From: an uncultured Clostridia bacterium
GTDB taxonomy: Bacteria; Bacillota; Clostridia; Oscillospirales; Ruminococcaceae
DNA: 64,000 nt
Reading direction: 5' to 3'
Assembly: GCA_944385905.1 (NCBI GenBank)
Contig: CALWZA010000031.1
Coordinates: 124,001-188,000, forward strand
Shown: positions 1 to 8,787 of the stretch, in pieces
Layout of the letters: each line of letters begins with the position of its first letter
How positions within the stretch are numbered: the stretch's first letter is position 1
Notes under the pieces: model-generated
Told to the model about the DNA's origin: nothing
The model's database searches: none
The model's input: only the letters and a program-made list of their open reading frames with translations
Position numbers and translations under genes: made by a program

Positions 1-645
1 AAAGCTCAGAAATCGGGGCTGAGCGTTACCGACGACAGTTCTATCCTTGAGGCGGCAGGGGTTAAGCCGTTTATAGTAATCGGAGAATATGAAAATATTA
101 AACTGACCACTCCCGAGGACTTGATTACCGCTCAAACGATGCTTAATTTATCAAAAAACGAGGAGAAAGCTATGAGAATAGGTCACGGCTATGATGTTCA
201 CAGGCTCGTAGAGGGCAGAAAGCTGATTTTAGGCGGAGTAAAGATACCTTTTGAAAAAGGGCTTTTGGGACATTCAGACGCCGACGTTTTGGTTCATGCC
301 GTAATGGATTCAATGCTCGGAGCGCTTGCGCTTGGAGATATCGGAAAGCTTTTTCCCGACACTATGCCCGAATATAAGGGCGCTTGCAGTATTGAGCTTT
401 TGAAAAAGGTAACAGAGGTTTCAAAGGAAAAAGGATATAGGATATCAAATCTCGACTGCACCGTATGCGCTCAGGCGCCGAAGCTTGCCCCGTTTATCGA
501 AGAGATGAGAAAAAATATCGCCGATGCGGCTGATATTGATTTTGAAAAAGTGTCTGTTAAGGCGACAACCGAGGAAGGGCTCGGCTTCACAGGCGAGGGC
601 TTAGGCATTTCGGCAACAGCGGTTGTTTTGATGGAAAAGGCTTAG
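1..645 (+). CDS. ispDF: Bifunctional IspD-IspF isoprenoid enzyme (5' end outside window)
   Basis: The frame is open from base 1 to the TAG at 643-645. The first ~45 residues match the C-terminus of IspD (MEP cytidylyltransferase), including the conserved KLTTPEDL stretch. A short linker (NLSKNEEKA) leads directly into a complete IspF (MECDP synthase, 158 residues) beginning [12 protein letters not shown], with the metal ligands of the GHGYDVH and GHSDADV motifs. No stop separates the two halves, so the sequence encodes a fused enzyme for steps three and five of the MEP pathway in the cytoplasm. An AGGAG at 161-165 stands 6 bases before the ATG at 172, so separate internal initiation of IspF is also possible. 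The upstream IspD portion lies outside the window. Confidence 0.9.
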   Translation, partial: KAQKSGLSVTDDSSILEAAGVKPFIVIGEYENIKLTTPEDLITAQTMLNLSKNEEKAMRIGHGYDVHRLVEGRKLILGGVKIPFEKGLLGHSDADVLVHAVMDSMLGALALGDIGKLFPDTMPEYKGACSIELLKKVTEVSKEKGYRISNLDCTVCAQAPKLAPFIEEMRKNIADAADIDFEKVSVKATTEEGLGFTGEGLGISATAVVLMEKA

Positions 646-724
646 ATATAATCAACTCACATTTTGTTAATACCTGTCATAATATATATTGTTTCCATAA
701 ATGCTGAAGGGATTGATATATACA

Positions 725-943
725 ATGACAGGTATTATTGCTATGTCGTCGATAACATACGCCATGAAGGCAAAAAGGATTTTAAACGGAGCCGGATTTT
801 ACTGCGAGGTTGAGAGAACCCCTAAAAATCTGTCCTCGGGATGCGGTTACAGCATAAGAGTTAAAGGAGATATTGACAAAATCATCGGGATTTTAAAAAA
901 CAACGGAATAAATTATAAAGACTACATCACTCTTGCGTCATGA
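725..943 (+). CDS. DUF3343 putative Se/S carrier protein
   Basis: This is a 72-residue protein with the DUF3343 signature: an N-terminal IAMSSITYAMKAKRIL and a CGYSIRV motif around the single conserved cysteine. In the family, members sit beside cysteine-desulfurase-like enzymes and are suggested to carry sulfur or selenium; that role is inferred, not shown here. An ATG at 701 is in frame but has no ribosome site, while GAAGGGA at 706-712 lies upstream of the ATG at 725, so 725 is preferred. A TTG-initiated desulfurase-like gene follows 27 bases downstream, probably in one operon. Confidence 0.75.
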   Translation: MTGIIAMSSITYAMKAKRILNGAGFYCEVERTPKNLSSGCGYSIRVKGDIDKIIGILKNNGINYKDYITLAS

Positions 944-970
944 TTAACCGCTTTCAAGGAGGGGAGAGGC

Positions 971-2113
971 TTGATATATTTTGACAACGCCGCCACAACC
1001 TATCCGAAGCCTTACAGCGTAGCGGCGGCGGTATCCTCGGCGGTGACGGGACTCGGAGGAAATCCCGGGCGAAGCGGTCACGCAATGTCGGTTAGAGCGG
1101 CAGAGCAGGTGTTTAAGGTCAGAAGCCTGTGCGCAAAAATGTTCGGAGCAGAACCTGAAAACGTGGTGTTCACACAAAACTGCACCCATGCTTTGAACTT
1201 GGCGATAAAGGGTATAATGTCGGAACCGGGGCATATTACCATATCGTCAATGGAACACAACTCGGTTTCAAGGCCTGTTTTCGCACTTAAAAAACGGGGA
1301 GTAAGCTTTTCTGTGGCTGAGGTTTCGGAAAGCGACGAACAGACAGTTGAAAACTTCGCAAGGCTTATAACACCCGAAACAAGGTGCGTAGCTTGTACGA
1401 TTGCAAGCAACGTGACGGGAAGAATTCTTCCCTATAAGCAGATAGCACAGCTTTGCCGAAAGCACGGAATTTGCTTTATCGCCGACGGCGCGCAGGCGTG
1501 CGGAGTTATTCCTCTTTCGATGGCTGACGGCTTTAATTTTCTATGCACCGCGGGGCATAAGGGACTTTACGGTCCGACGGGAACAGGACTTTTGATTTCC
1601 GACGGCAAATATAAGCTTCAGAGCATTATAGAAGGCGGAACGGGAACAACCTCAGACGAGCTTTTTCAGCCTGATTTTCTTCCCGAAAGGCTTGAGAGCG
1701 GAACTCTCAACACAGTCGGGATTATGGGGCTCGGAGAAGGGATAAAGCACGTTATGAGGCTTGGCGAGCAGAGAATTTATAAAAAAGAAACAATGCTTTG
1801 CGAGCTGTTTATAAAGCGTCTTGAAAATAACCCGATGATTGTAATTTACCGTCAAAAGGGCTGCTTGTATGTGCCTATTGTCTCATTTAACTGTAAGGGT
1901 ATGCCGTCTTCTCAGCTTTCGCAAAAATTAAACGACGCGGGCTTTGCCCTCAGAGGAGGGCTTCAGTGCGCCGCTCTCGCTCACAGACAGCTTCAAACTT
2001 CAGACGGAGGAACCGTCAGGTTTTCACCTTCCGTTTTCAACAGCGAACGAGAGGTCATCGCCATTTGCAATGCGATTAATAGAATATGCGCAAACATTAA
2101 AACTGTAGGCTGA
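971..2113 (+). CDS. Cysteine desulfurase family PLP enzyme
   Basis: This class V aminotransferase-fold protein has 380 residues. It starts MIYFDNAATTYPKP, has ADGAQACG for the PLP-binding aspartate, GHKGLYGP with the Schiff-base lysine, and RGGLQCAALAH with the candidate catalytic cysteine near the C-terminus. It belongs to the NifS/SufS-like subgroup that commonly pairs with DUF3343, so it probably releases sulfur (or selenium) from cysteine (or selenocysteine) for delivery to a partner. The start is a TTG with a strong AAGGAGGGGAG site about 5 bases upstream. No selD, selenoprotein gene or Fe-S scaffold is visible nearby, so the substrate is uncertain. Confidence 0.85.
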   Translation: MIYFDNAATTYPKPYSVAAAVSSAVTGLGGNPGRSGHAMSVRAAEQVFKVRSLCAKMFGAEPENVVFTQNCTHALNLAIKGIMSEPGHITISSMEHNSVSRPVFALKKRGVSFSVAEVSESDEQTVENFARLITPETRCVACTIASNVTGRILPYKQIAQLCRKHGICFIADGAQACGVIPLSMADGFNFLCTAGHKGLYGPTGTGLLISDGKYKLQSIIEGGTGTTSDELFQPDFLPERLESGTLNTVGIMGLGEGIKHVMRLGEQRIYKKETMLCELFIKRLENNPMIVIYRQKGCLYVPIVSFNCKGMPSSQLSQKLNDAGFALRGGLQCAALAHRQLQTSDGGTVRFSPSVFNSEREVIAICNAINRICANIKTVG

Positions 2114-2207
2114 GTTTGAAAAAAGTTTGTAATCCCCCTTGTATTTTTTTTATTTTGTGATAAAATTATTGTATACTGTGAATAGAAATAAGCAAGGTGG
2201 TGTCTGA

Positions 2208-3083
2208 GTGGTATATATACAAGATATTCTTGCCAGATTTATAAGCGTTATCCGCTCCATAAACCTGGTTGATGTTCTTGATATGCTTATAATGGCATAC
2301 CTTATGTACAAGGGGTATAAGCTTGTAAGGGAGACAAGGGCGCAGCAGCTTGTAAAAGGCATTATCCTGCTTTGTATTCTTTATTTTATTATTAAACAGC
2401 TTGAGCTGAAAATCATGGGATTTTTGCTTGAAAACTTCTTTCAGGTCGGAATTATTGCTATTATCGTCATGTTTCAGCCTGAGCTTCGCCGTGTGCTTGA
2501 AAAGATGGGGCGAACAAATGTCAAAAACTTCGGAGTATTTTCTTCTTCCGATTCGGGAAAAAGTCCCGAAGCAAGCTGGGAAAACGCGATTTCGGAAATA
2601 TGCGAGGCCGCGGCTGAACTTTCGGAAACAACCACAGGTGCGCTTATCGTTATTGAGAGGCAGACCAGGCTCGGAGAGCAGATTGCGACCGGTACTGTTT
2701 TAAACTGCGATATAAGCTCGGAAGTGCTCGGCAACATTTTTTATCCTAAAGCTCCTTTGCATGACGGCGCGGTTATAATCCGTGACGCGAAAATTCTTGC
2801 GGCGGGATGCTTTCTGCCTAAGCCTCAGAAGGAAGAACTTATAAATAAGCAGCTTGGTTCAAGGCATCGTGCCGCAATAGGTATGAGCGAGGTCTCAGAC
2901 GCGATAGTTGTCGTTGTTTCCGAGGAGACTGGTACGGTTTCAATAGCTGAGAGCGGGGAACTGTCAAGAGGCTACGACAAATCAAAGCTCGAGGCGTTTT
3001 TAAGGTCGAGGCTTATTCCTGAAAAAGCTTCGGAGGACAAGCTTGATAAAGCGAAGAAGGGGCTGAGAAGATGGATAAAATAG
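2208..3083 (+). CDS. cdaA: Diadenylate cyclase CdaA
   Basis: The protein has 291 residues: three hydrophobic helices in the first ~90 residues, then a DAC domain. The two signature motifs are present, DGA at about residues 186-188 (within LHDGAVII) and GSRHRAAIG from about residue 217. CdaA is the membrane-bound enzyme that condenses two ATP to c-di-AMP, controlling potassium, osmolyte and cell-wall homeostasis. The start is a GTG with AAGGTGG a few bases before it. The gene overlaps cdaR by 13 bases, which fits translational coupling with its regulator. glmM, the usual third gene of this locus, is absent. Confidence 0.95.
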   Translation: MVYIQDILARFISVIRSINLVDVLDMLIMAYLMYKGYKLVRETRAQQLVKGIILLCILYFIIKQLELKIMGFLLENFFQVGIIAIIVMFQPELRRVLEKMGRTNVKNFGVFSSSDSGKSPEASWENAISEICEAAAELSETTTGALIVIERQTRLGEQIATGTVLNCDISSEVLGNIFYPKAPLHDGAVIIRDAKILAAGCFLPKPQKEELINKQLGSRHRAAIGMSEVSDAIVVVVSEETGTVSIAESGELSRGYDKSKLEAFLRSRLIPEKASEDKLDKAKKGLRRWIK

Positions 3084-4381
3084 GCAAGGCTCCGCAGGTT
3101 TCAAAAAAGCGCGATATTTTCGTCAGGATTTCATGTGTAGTAATTTCGGTGGTGCTGTGGTTTATTTTGTCGGTTACGCTGTTTTCAATGATTTACACTA
3201 CGCTGAAAAACGTGCCGATTGACTTTACCCTTACAGGTTCGTATGCGGATATAGCGGGGCTTTCGGTGGTTGAGGCTGATTATGATAAAATAAATGTTCA
3301 GATAAGCGGTCAGAGGTATATTATCGGAGACTATAAGCCCGAGGACCTTGAAGTTACGCTCAACCTTGACAATGTAAGGGCGGAGGGAATTTACGAACTG
3401 CCGGTTGTTGTAAAATCAAAAAACGGAGACGCTATTTCTGTTGAAGAAATAAGCCCCTCAACGGTAAAGGTTAAATTTGACTATATTGTTTCAAAAACGT
3501 TTTCGCTTGAGGATGAAACGCTTGATATTCAGATTCCGGGAATTTCAACCGGCTCTGATTGTACAATTGATTTTGAGAATATAACCGCTTCGCCGTCGTC
3601 GGTTACGGTAAGCGGCGCAAAGGAGCAGATCGATCTTATCACAGAATGTGTGCTAAGGGTCAATAATGAGCAGGTTCTTACCGGCTCGCTCTCTACATCG
3701 GACGTGGATTTGCTATTATATAATAACAGCGCGGTGCTTGACAACTCTTTATTTGAGTTTGATCAAACATCTTATAATGCGATAATACCTGTTATCTACA
3801 GAGCAACCGTCCCGTTTAAGGTGGATTTCAGAGGCTGCCCGGATACATTTGACGTGTCGTCCATTAAATACACCACTGACCCCGAAGAAGTTACAATAAT
3901 GTCTTCAAATAAGAAAATCCAAACCTTGAGTGAGATAAGTCTCGGATATCTAAACCTTAATGAAATTATACCCGGCAGGGAATTTGTAATGCCGATTCCC
4001 AAGTCGAATGAATATGATGTAGTTTCGGGAATAGATACGGTTACGCTCAATTTTGATTTAGAAGGGTATTCGGAACGGGTTGTTTCACTTAGCGGAAATC
4101 AGATTTATATTAAATATGCTCCCTCAAATTACGATGCAAATATTGAAACGCTGAAAATCGGAAACGTAAGGCTTATCGGTCCTGAGGACCAGCTTGAGTC
4201 AATTAGCGCTGTTGACCTTGTTGCCGAGGTTAATCTGATTGACTGGGATGTAACAGAGGGGACAATGACTCTGCCGGCTACAGTTTATTCGCCGAACTAT
4301 CCCGAGGTATGGAGCGCAGGCTCATATACGGTTATGGTCACGTTTACCGAGAAAGATAACGATACGGTTACGGTCGGATAG
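3071..4381 (+). CDS. cdaR: YbbR-like CdaA regulator CdaR
   Basis: This 436-residue protein has one N-terminal membrane helix (about residues 15-40), followed by an extracytoplasmic region of four YbbR-type beta repeats, each opening with patterns such as KNVPIDF, KTFSLED and VPFKVDF. CdaR partners the CdaA membrane domain and modulates c-di-AMP production. It overlaps cdaA by 13 bases, so the two are co-expressed. A hairpin ending in a short T run follows the stop. Confidence 0.9.
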   Translation: MDKIGKAPQVSKKRDIFVRISCVVISVVLWFILSVTLFSMIYTTLKNVPIDFTLTGSYADIAGLSVVEADYDKINVQISGQRYIIGDYKPEDLEVTLNLDNVRAEGIYELPVVVKSKNGDAISVEEISPSTVKVKFDYIVSKTFSLEDETLDIQIPGISTGSDCTIDFENITASPSSVTVSGAKEQIDLITECVLRVNNEQVLTGSLSTSDVDLLLYNNSAVLDNSLFEFDQTSYNAIIPVIYRATVPFKVDFRGCPDTFDVSSIKYTTDPEEVTIMSSNKKIQTLSEISLGYLNLNEIIPGREFVMPIPKSNEYDVVSGIDTVTLNFDLEGYSERVVSLSGNQIYIKYAPSNYDANIETLKIGNVRLIGPEDQLESISAVDLVAEVNLIDWDVTEGTMTLPATVYSPNYPEVWSAGSYTVMVTFTEKDNDTVTVG

Positions 4382-4400
4382 AGTTTAAATTTAAAGTAAT

Positions 4401-4433
4401 GCGGCGTTCGGAGATTTTCCGAATGCCGCTTTT
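4401..4433 (+). terminator. Hairpin after cdaR
   Basis: GCGGC-TTCGGA pairs with TCCGAA-GCCGC around a short ATT-rich loop, and TTTT follows. It is probably a partial terminator, because the next gene starts only 20 bases later with a modest ribosome site. Confidence 0.55.
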
Positions 4434-4452
4434 GTGAAAGGCCGGGAATTTA

Positions 4453-6045
4453 ATGCCGATAATATGCGAACAGGTGCGGGGAGAGCTGAAGGATACTCCC
4501 GAAAGCATAATAAACAAAGCGAGACGGATTTGCGGGCTTTCTGAAGCTCTTATTAAAGATAAAGCTATATACAAAACCTCTCTTGACGCACGAAAGCAAA
4601 ACGATATTCATTTTGTTTATTCGGTTTATTTTTCTCTCGGAAATGATGCCGATGAAAAATCTTTCTGCGAAAGAAAAGGATATAAAAAACTGAGATATAT
4701 TCAAAAGCCGGAATATTCTCCCGAAATTTCATCGGAAAAGAGAAGCGGCAGAGTTGTAATCGCAGGGTTCGGACCGTGCGGAATGTTTTGCGCCCTTGCG
4801 CTTGCCGAGCAGGGATATAAGCCGATTGTTCTCGAACGGGGGGAGGAGATTGAAAAGAGAGTCGCTTCGGTAAACAGCTTTTGGAGCGGCGGAAAATTAA
4901 ATACAGAATCAAACGTACAGTTCGGAGAGGGCGGAGCCGGCACATTTTCCGACGGAAAGCTCACGACACGAATCAACGACCCTCTGTGTGGATATGTTAT
5001 GGAAAGGCTTGTAGAGTTCGGCGCGCCGAAAGAGATTTTAACAAAGGCAAAGCCTCATATCGGAACGGACAAACTCAGAGGCGTTGTAAAGGCTTTGCGT
5101 GAAAGGGTTATATCTCTCGGCGGAGAGGTGCATTTTTCAACAGCTCTTGACAATATCGAGCTTTTCGACGGGCGGATAAAATCGGTAAGCTTTAAAGGAC
5201 AAACTGTTGAAACGGCGGCGCTTGTGCTTGCTGTAGGACATTCGGCGAGAGATACCTTTGAAATGCTTTTGAGTAAGGGCATATTTATCGAATCAAAGCC
5301 GTTTTCCGTCGGGGCAAGAATTGAACACACTCAGGAAAGCGTCGACCGAAGCTTATACGGAAAGCTTGCCGGAAACGAATTTTTGCCAAAGGGCGAGTAT
5401 CAGCTTTCGTACCGTGACTCGGCGGGAAGGGGAGTCTATACGTTTTGTATGTGTCCCGGAGGATGCGTGGTAGCGGCTCAAAGCGAGGAAAACACCGTCG
5501 TAACAAACGGAATGAGCTACTTTGCGAGAGACGGAAAAAACGCAAACTCAGCGCTTGTCGTTTCGGTTTCTCATGCTGATTTTGGTCAAAAGCCGTTAGA
5601 CGGAGTTTATTTTGCGAGAGAAATAGAAAAGAAAGCTTTTTCAATGTGCGGAAAGGAGTATGCGGCGCCCGCTTTAACTGTCGGGGATTTTTTAGACGGC
5701 ACAAGTGGATTAAAGAGCAATATAATTCCGACCTACAGCAGAGGACTTTGTCCGGCTGATTTTAATATGCTCTTTCCGAAGCCTGTTACGGATATGATGG
5801 CTCAGGGACTGAGGATTTTTTCAAGGCGTATGGAGTGCTTCGGGGACAAAAGCGCAATCCTTACCGCTCCCGAGACAAGAACATCATCGCCTGTAAGAAT
5901 CACACGCAACGCCGACATGACCTCGGTTTCGGCAAAAAACCTTTATCCGGCCGGAGAGGGAGCGGGATATGCGGGGGGGATCATGAGCGCGGCGGTTGAC
6001 GGGCTTAAAACTGCCTCGGAAATTATGAAAAGCTTTTCGCTTTAA
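4453..6045 (+). CDS. FAD-dependent dehydrogenase (COG2509 family)
   Basis: This 530-residue protein has an N-terminal domain of ~90 residues unique to the COG2509 family, then a Rossmann FAD site GFGPCGMFCALALAEQGY followed by VLERGEE. Further family features are the GEGGAGTFSDGKL stretch and the C-terminal PAGEGAGYAGGIMSAAVDG motif that closes the FAD site. The family is a cytoplasmic flavoprotein group of unknown substrate. It sits where glmM often follows cdaA-cdaR, but nothing in its sequence links it to c-di-AMP. The gene ends at a bidirectional terminator shared with rnpB. Confidence 0.8.
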   Translation: MPIICEQVRGELKDTPESIINKARRICGLSEALIKDKAIYKTSLDARKQNDIHFVYSVYFSLGNDADEKSFCERKGYKKLRYIQKPEYSPEISSEKRSGRVVIAGFGPCGMFCALALAEQGYKPIVLERGEEIEKRVASVNSFWSGGKLNTESNVQFGEGGAGTFSDGKLTTRINDPLCGYVMERLVEFGAPKEILTKAKPHIGTDKLRGVVKALRERVISLGGEVHFSTALDNIELFDGRIKSVSFKGQTVETAALVLAVGHSARDTFEMLLSKGIFIESKPFSVGARIEHTQESVDRSLYGKLAGNEFLPKGEYQLSYRDSAGRGVYTFCMCPGGCVVAAQSEENTVVTNGMSYFARDGKNANSALVVSVSHADFGQKPLDGVYFAREIEKKAFSMCGKEYAAPALTVGDFLDGTSGLKSNIIPTYSRGLCPADFNMLFPKPVTDMMAQGLRIFSRRMECFGDKSAILTAPETRTSSPVRITRNADMTSVSAKNLYPAGEGAGYAGGIMSAAVDGLKTASEIMKSFSL

Positions 6046-6052
6046 AAAAATA

Positions 6053-6088
6053 AAAGCGTGCGGAAGAAAATCCTCCGTACGCTTTTTT
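6053..6088. terminator. Bidirectional terminator between COG2509 gene and rnpB
   Basis: A 12-bp stem (AAAGCGTGCGGA / TCCGTACGCTTT, one G-T wobble) is followed by T6 on the plus strand and by T-rich sequence on the minus strand. It serves convergent transcription of the dehydrogenase gene and RNase P RNA. Confidence 0.8.
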
Positions 6089-6090
6089 GC

Positions 6091-6439
6091 TTTGGCGCGA
6101 CTAAGCCGATAAGCCGAGTTTTGTCTTGTGCGATAATCTATCTAGGACTTGCGTCGCCGCAAGCCTCAAGCCACCTATAACAGCAAGCCTGCCGAGCAGA
6201 CAATAACTTGCTGAACCATACGGTGTTGCATCGGGTAGGGTTTACATGGCAGCGCAGTCTCCTGCGCTCCGGTGAGCTCTTACCTCGCCTTTCCATCCTT
6301 ACCGGCAAAGCCGGCGGTATATCTCTGTTGCACTAGCCCTAAGGTCGCCCTCGGCTGCCGTTAGCAGCTACCCTGCTCTGTGATGCTCGGACTTTCCTCG
6401 TCTGCATAAAACGCATCCGCTATCGCATGGCTTACTCGC
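6091..6439 (-). ncRNA. rnpB: RNase P RNA
   Basis: Read on the minus strand, the 5' part contains the near-universal GAGGAAAGTCC element (P4 region), followed by the AGGGCTAGTGCAACAGAGA conserved core. The 3' part ends CGGCTTATCGGCTTAGTCGC. The ends (GCGAGTAAGCC and GGCTTAGTCGC) can pair as helix P1 apart from one mismatch. The length of ~349 nt fits bacterial RNase P RNA, the ribozyme that trims tRNA 5' leaders. The 5' end is set by a consensus promoter whose predicted start is about base 6439. Confidence 0.95.
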
Positions 6440-6446
6440 ATATGAT

Positions 6447-6475
6447 ATTTTAAACCATATTATCATTGATGTCAA
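6447..6475 (-). promoter_or_regulatory. Sigma-A promoter of rnpB
   Basis: On the minus strand, TTGACA (6475-6470), a 17-base spacer and TAAAAT (6452-6447) form a near-consensus housekeeping promoter. Predicted initiation at ~6439 coincides with the RNA 5' end deduced from helix P1. Confidence 0.85.
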
Positions 6476-6586
6476 CAATAATCTCAAAAAACCTTTTAAC
6501 AGGCATCGCTTTTTAAGCATAAGCAAAAATATTTATCATTTTAATTTTTTGATTTAATGAAAGTTTTGTGAAATTTATATTTTCGG

Positions 6587-6616
6587 TTGATTTCAAATGC
6601 TAAAGCGTTGTATAAT
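6587..6616 (+). promoter_or_regulatory. Promoter of the GH26 gene
   Basis: TTGATT (6587-6592), an 18-base spacer and TATAAT (6611-6616). Transcription would start near 6623, which excludes the in-frame ATG at 6597 as a start codon and supports the TTG at 6672. Confidence 0.75.
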
Positions 6617-6671
6617 ATATTATACGGTTTTACAACAAATTTCGATACTGTTTAAAACGGAGGAATGTCGC

Positions 6672-8273
6672 TTGAAGAATAAGTTTTCAGCTTTTTTATT
6701 TGCTGTTTTAGCATCGGCGGCGGTTGCTCTGAGCGGATGCACCGAAGTAGTTTCAGAAACCCCTAATTACAACATAGGCGAAAACACATCCGCAAACACA
6801 ATTCCTCCTTTAACCGTGCCGACCGAATCTGCGGACATTGTCATCCAGACGACTATTGACCCGATTGTCATAAATGTTCCGAAACTTCAGTATACCGAGT
6901 TCTCACAGACCTATGAAGCTGAGGACGGGACAGTTATTGGTTCGACCCATGTAAGCGACGAGAGAGAAGGCTTTTCAGGAGACGGTTATGTAACCTCTTT
7001 CAGCGGACTTGCGGAAAACGATTGGGAACTCACTGTTGATATTCCGTACAGTCAGCACTATAACATAACAGTATGTCTTGCTTCGGATGACGAGAGGGAT
7101 AATTTTCTCACATTGGACGGAGTAAAATGCGGCGAGATGATTACAAACGGCGACGGCGAGTTTGAAACAGTTATGCTTTCAAATGTATATATCAACAGCG
7201 GAGAGACAATTGTTGGAATTGAAATTGTCAATGCGGGTATAGACGTTGACTGGATTAAATTCGAGGCAAGCGACGAGCCGCTGAAGCTTGAATACAGCCC
7301 CGACGGAAATCTCAGCAATCCAAACGCTCTCGACTGCGCAAAGGGACTTTATAATTTTATATGCGAAAATTTCGGCAAAAAGACAATAAGCGGTCAGTTC
7401 TGTGACGCCGGGTCTAACCGTGAAATACGGATGATCGCTGATGTTACCGGAAAAGAGCCTGCGATAAGATTTTCAGATTTATCATGCTATACAGGCGGAT
7501 TCAGCCCTAATGCGGGAGAATTTGAAACGGCGGTGCAGTGGGCTGAAAGCGGAGGTATAGTGGGATATATATGGAGCTGGGAGAAAAACGGCTCGATAAA
7601 CTCGGAAGAATCCGGATTTGATTTGTCAAAGTCTGTAACATCGGAGGATATCGCGAGCCTTAGCCCAGAAGAGCTTGACGTTTTAGCTCAAGAGGGAAAA
7701 ATCACTGAGGACTGCCGTTTGCTTATAAAGGAAATAGACAATATTTCAAGCGCGCTTGCGGCTTTCAGAGACTCGGATATTCCTGTGCTTTTCAGACCTC
7801 TGATGGAAGCGAGCGGAGGCTGGTACTGGTGGGGAAGCTCGGGCAAGGACGCCTATCTGTGGCTGTGGGAGCTTATGTATGAGCGAATGACCGAGTATCA
7901 TAAGCTTGGAAACCTTGTTTGGATTTGGAACGCTCAGGATGCCGACTGGTATGTCGGAGATGAGCTCTGTGACATAATATCAGCAGACATATATGACGGC
8001 GGAGAGTATAAAACCGATTCAAAACTGAACGGACTTATCGCGCTTAATAATATTTCAGACAAAAAGCCGATTGCGCTTTCAGAATGCGACAGTATGCCGT
8101 ATCCGCTGAAGTTTGCAAGAGACAATGCTTTTTGGAGCTGGTTTTCGCTCTGGAAAGGCGGATATGTCCTCAACAGCGACGGAAGCCTTAATGAGGACAG
8201 GGTTTCGAGGGCCGATTTGATTTTTACCTATAACTGCAATCTTGTTATTACTCTTGAAGATTTGAAAAGCTAA
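6672..8273 (+). CDS. Secreted GH26 beta-mannanase-like lipoprotein with CBM35-like domain
   Basis: The 533-residue protein opens with a lipoprotein signal (basic start, hydrophobic core, lipobox ALSGC). A Thr/Ser/Pro-poor linker leads to a CBM35-like module (YEAEDGTV... to about VDWIKFEA), then a GH26 catalytic barrel. Catalytic residues visible are the acid/base Glu in FRPLMEASGGWYWWG (about E379) and the nucleophile Glu in IALSECDSMP (about E471). GH26 enzymes mainly cut beta-mannan. The protein would be lipid-anchored outside the membrane and could trim dietary or fungal mannan. The TTG start is chosen because GGAGG (6659-6663) lies 8 bases before it. The gene stands alone, with its own promoter and terminator. 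Confidence 0.85.
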   Translation: MKNKFSAFLFAVLASAAVALSGCTEVVSETPNYNIGENTSANTIPPLTVPTESADIVIQTTIDPIVINVPKLQYTEFSQTYEAEDGTVIGSTHVSDEREGFSGDGYVTSFSGLAENDWELTVDIPYSQHYNITVCLASDDERDNFLTLDGVKCGEMITNGDGEFETVMLSNVYINSGETIVGIEIVNAGIDVDWIKFEASDEPLKLEYSPDGNLSNPNALDCAKGLYNFICENFGKKTISGQFCDAGSNREIRMIADVTGKEPAIRFSDLSCYTGGFSPNAGEFETAVQWAESGGIVGYIWSWEKNGSINSEESGFDLSKSVTSEDIASLSPEELDVLAQEGKITEDCRLLIKEIDNISSALAAFRDSDIPVLFRPLMEASGGWYWWGSSGKDAYLWLWELMYERMTEYHKLGNLVWIWNAQDADWYVGDELCDIISADIYDGGEYKTDSKLNGLIALNNISDKKPIALSECDSMPYPLKFARDNAFWSWFSLWKGGYVLNSDGSLNEDRVSRADLIFTYNCNLVITLEDLKS

Positions 8274-8276
8274 ATA

Positions 8277-8316
8277 AAAAAGTGCGTGCATTCATAAGCT
8301 GAATGTACGCACTTTT
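8277..8316. terminator. Bidirectional terminator
   Basis: AAAAGTGCGT-CATTC pairs with GAATG-ACGCACTTTT around ATAAGCT, giving A/T-rich flanks on both strands. It ends the GH26 gene (+) and the small secreted-protein gene (-). Confidence 0.8.
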
Positions 8317-8329
8317 CGGTTTTTAACCA

Positions 8330-8710
8330 CTATTTTTCATAATAAGGTTCTATAGGCTCGTCAATTTCAATTAGATGACCGCCGTCATCCGGAACTGCTA
8401 TTACAGGTTCAAAGTCGATAATCAGCCGGCTTATGTCAAAGCCGTCCTCAGTCATAACCGTAACAATGCGGTTTTTGTCATTTTCGGTAGGCACCCTGAT
8501 TATAATCGATATTATATTGCCGTTTGCGTCGGTTTCTCTTTCAATGCTTTCAATTTTAAAGCCGGAGTAGTTCTCCATGAGGTATTTGTATATCTCGTTT
8601 GTGTCAGAGATAATCAAGCCGCTGTTTTCTGCCGCGAGAGCTGAGATTCCGCCGAGAGCGACACAAGCGGACAAGGCGGCTGAGACAAGAAGTTTATAAA
8701 TTTTGTTCAT
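8330..8710 (-). CDS. Small secreted protein of unknown function
   Basis: This 126-residue protein has a clear signal peptide (MNKIYKLLVSAALSACVALG... with a predicted cut near ALAAENSG). The mature part is acidic, contains one beta-rich region (IESIERETDANGNIISIIIRV) and ends with an acidic EIDEPIEPYYEK tail. I do not recognise a family. An AAAGGA ribosome site precedes the ATG. It lies just downstream of mfd but has its own promoter and a palindrome, so separate control is likely. Confidence 0.7.
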   Translation of the reverse strand: MNKIYKLLVSAALSACVALGGISALAAENSGLIISDTNEIYKYLMENYSGFKIESIERETDANGNIISIIIRVPTENDKNRIVTVMTEDGFDISRLIIDFEPVIAVPDDGGHLIEIDEPIEPYYEK

Positions 8711-8745
8711 AGCGATATTCCTTTCTTTTTTGCTGACATATGTTT

Positions 8746-8757
8746 CTGTAATTACAG
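8746..8757. promoter_or_regulatory. Perfect 12-bp palindrome at the promoter of the small secreted-protein gene
   Basis: CTGTAATTACAG is a perfect palindrome that overlaps the end of the -10 element, a typical repressor operator position. Confidence 0.5.
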
Positions 8758-8783
8758 TATACCATGTCGGAAAGGAATGTCAA
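8756..8783 (-). promoter_or_regulatory. Promoter of the small secreted-protein gene
   Basis: On the minus strand, TTGACA (8783-8778), a 16-base spacer and TATACT (8761-8756). It starts right after the mfd stop codon. Confidence 0.7.
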
Positions 8784-8787
8784 GCTC

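Noticed and set aside
6597..6671. ATG at 6597 as start of the GH26 gene
   Set aside because: It lies upstream of the -10 TATAAT (6611-6616), and the lipoprotein signal begins naturally at the TTG at 6672 behind GGAGG.
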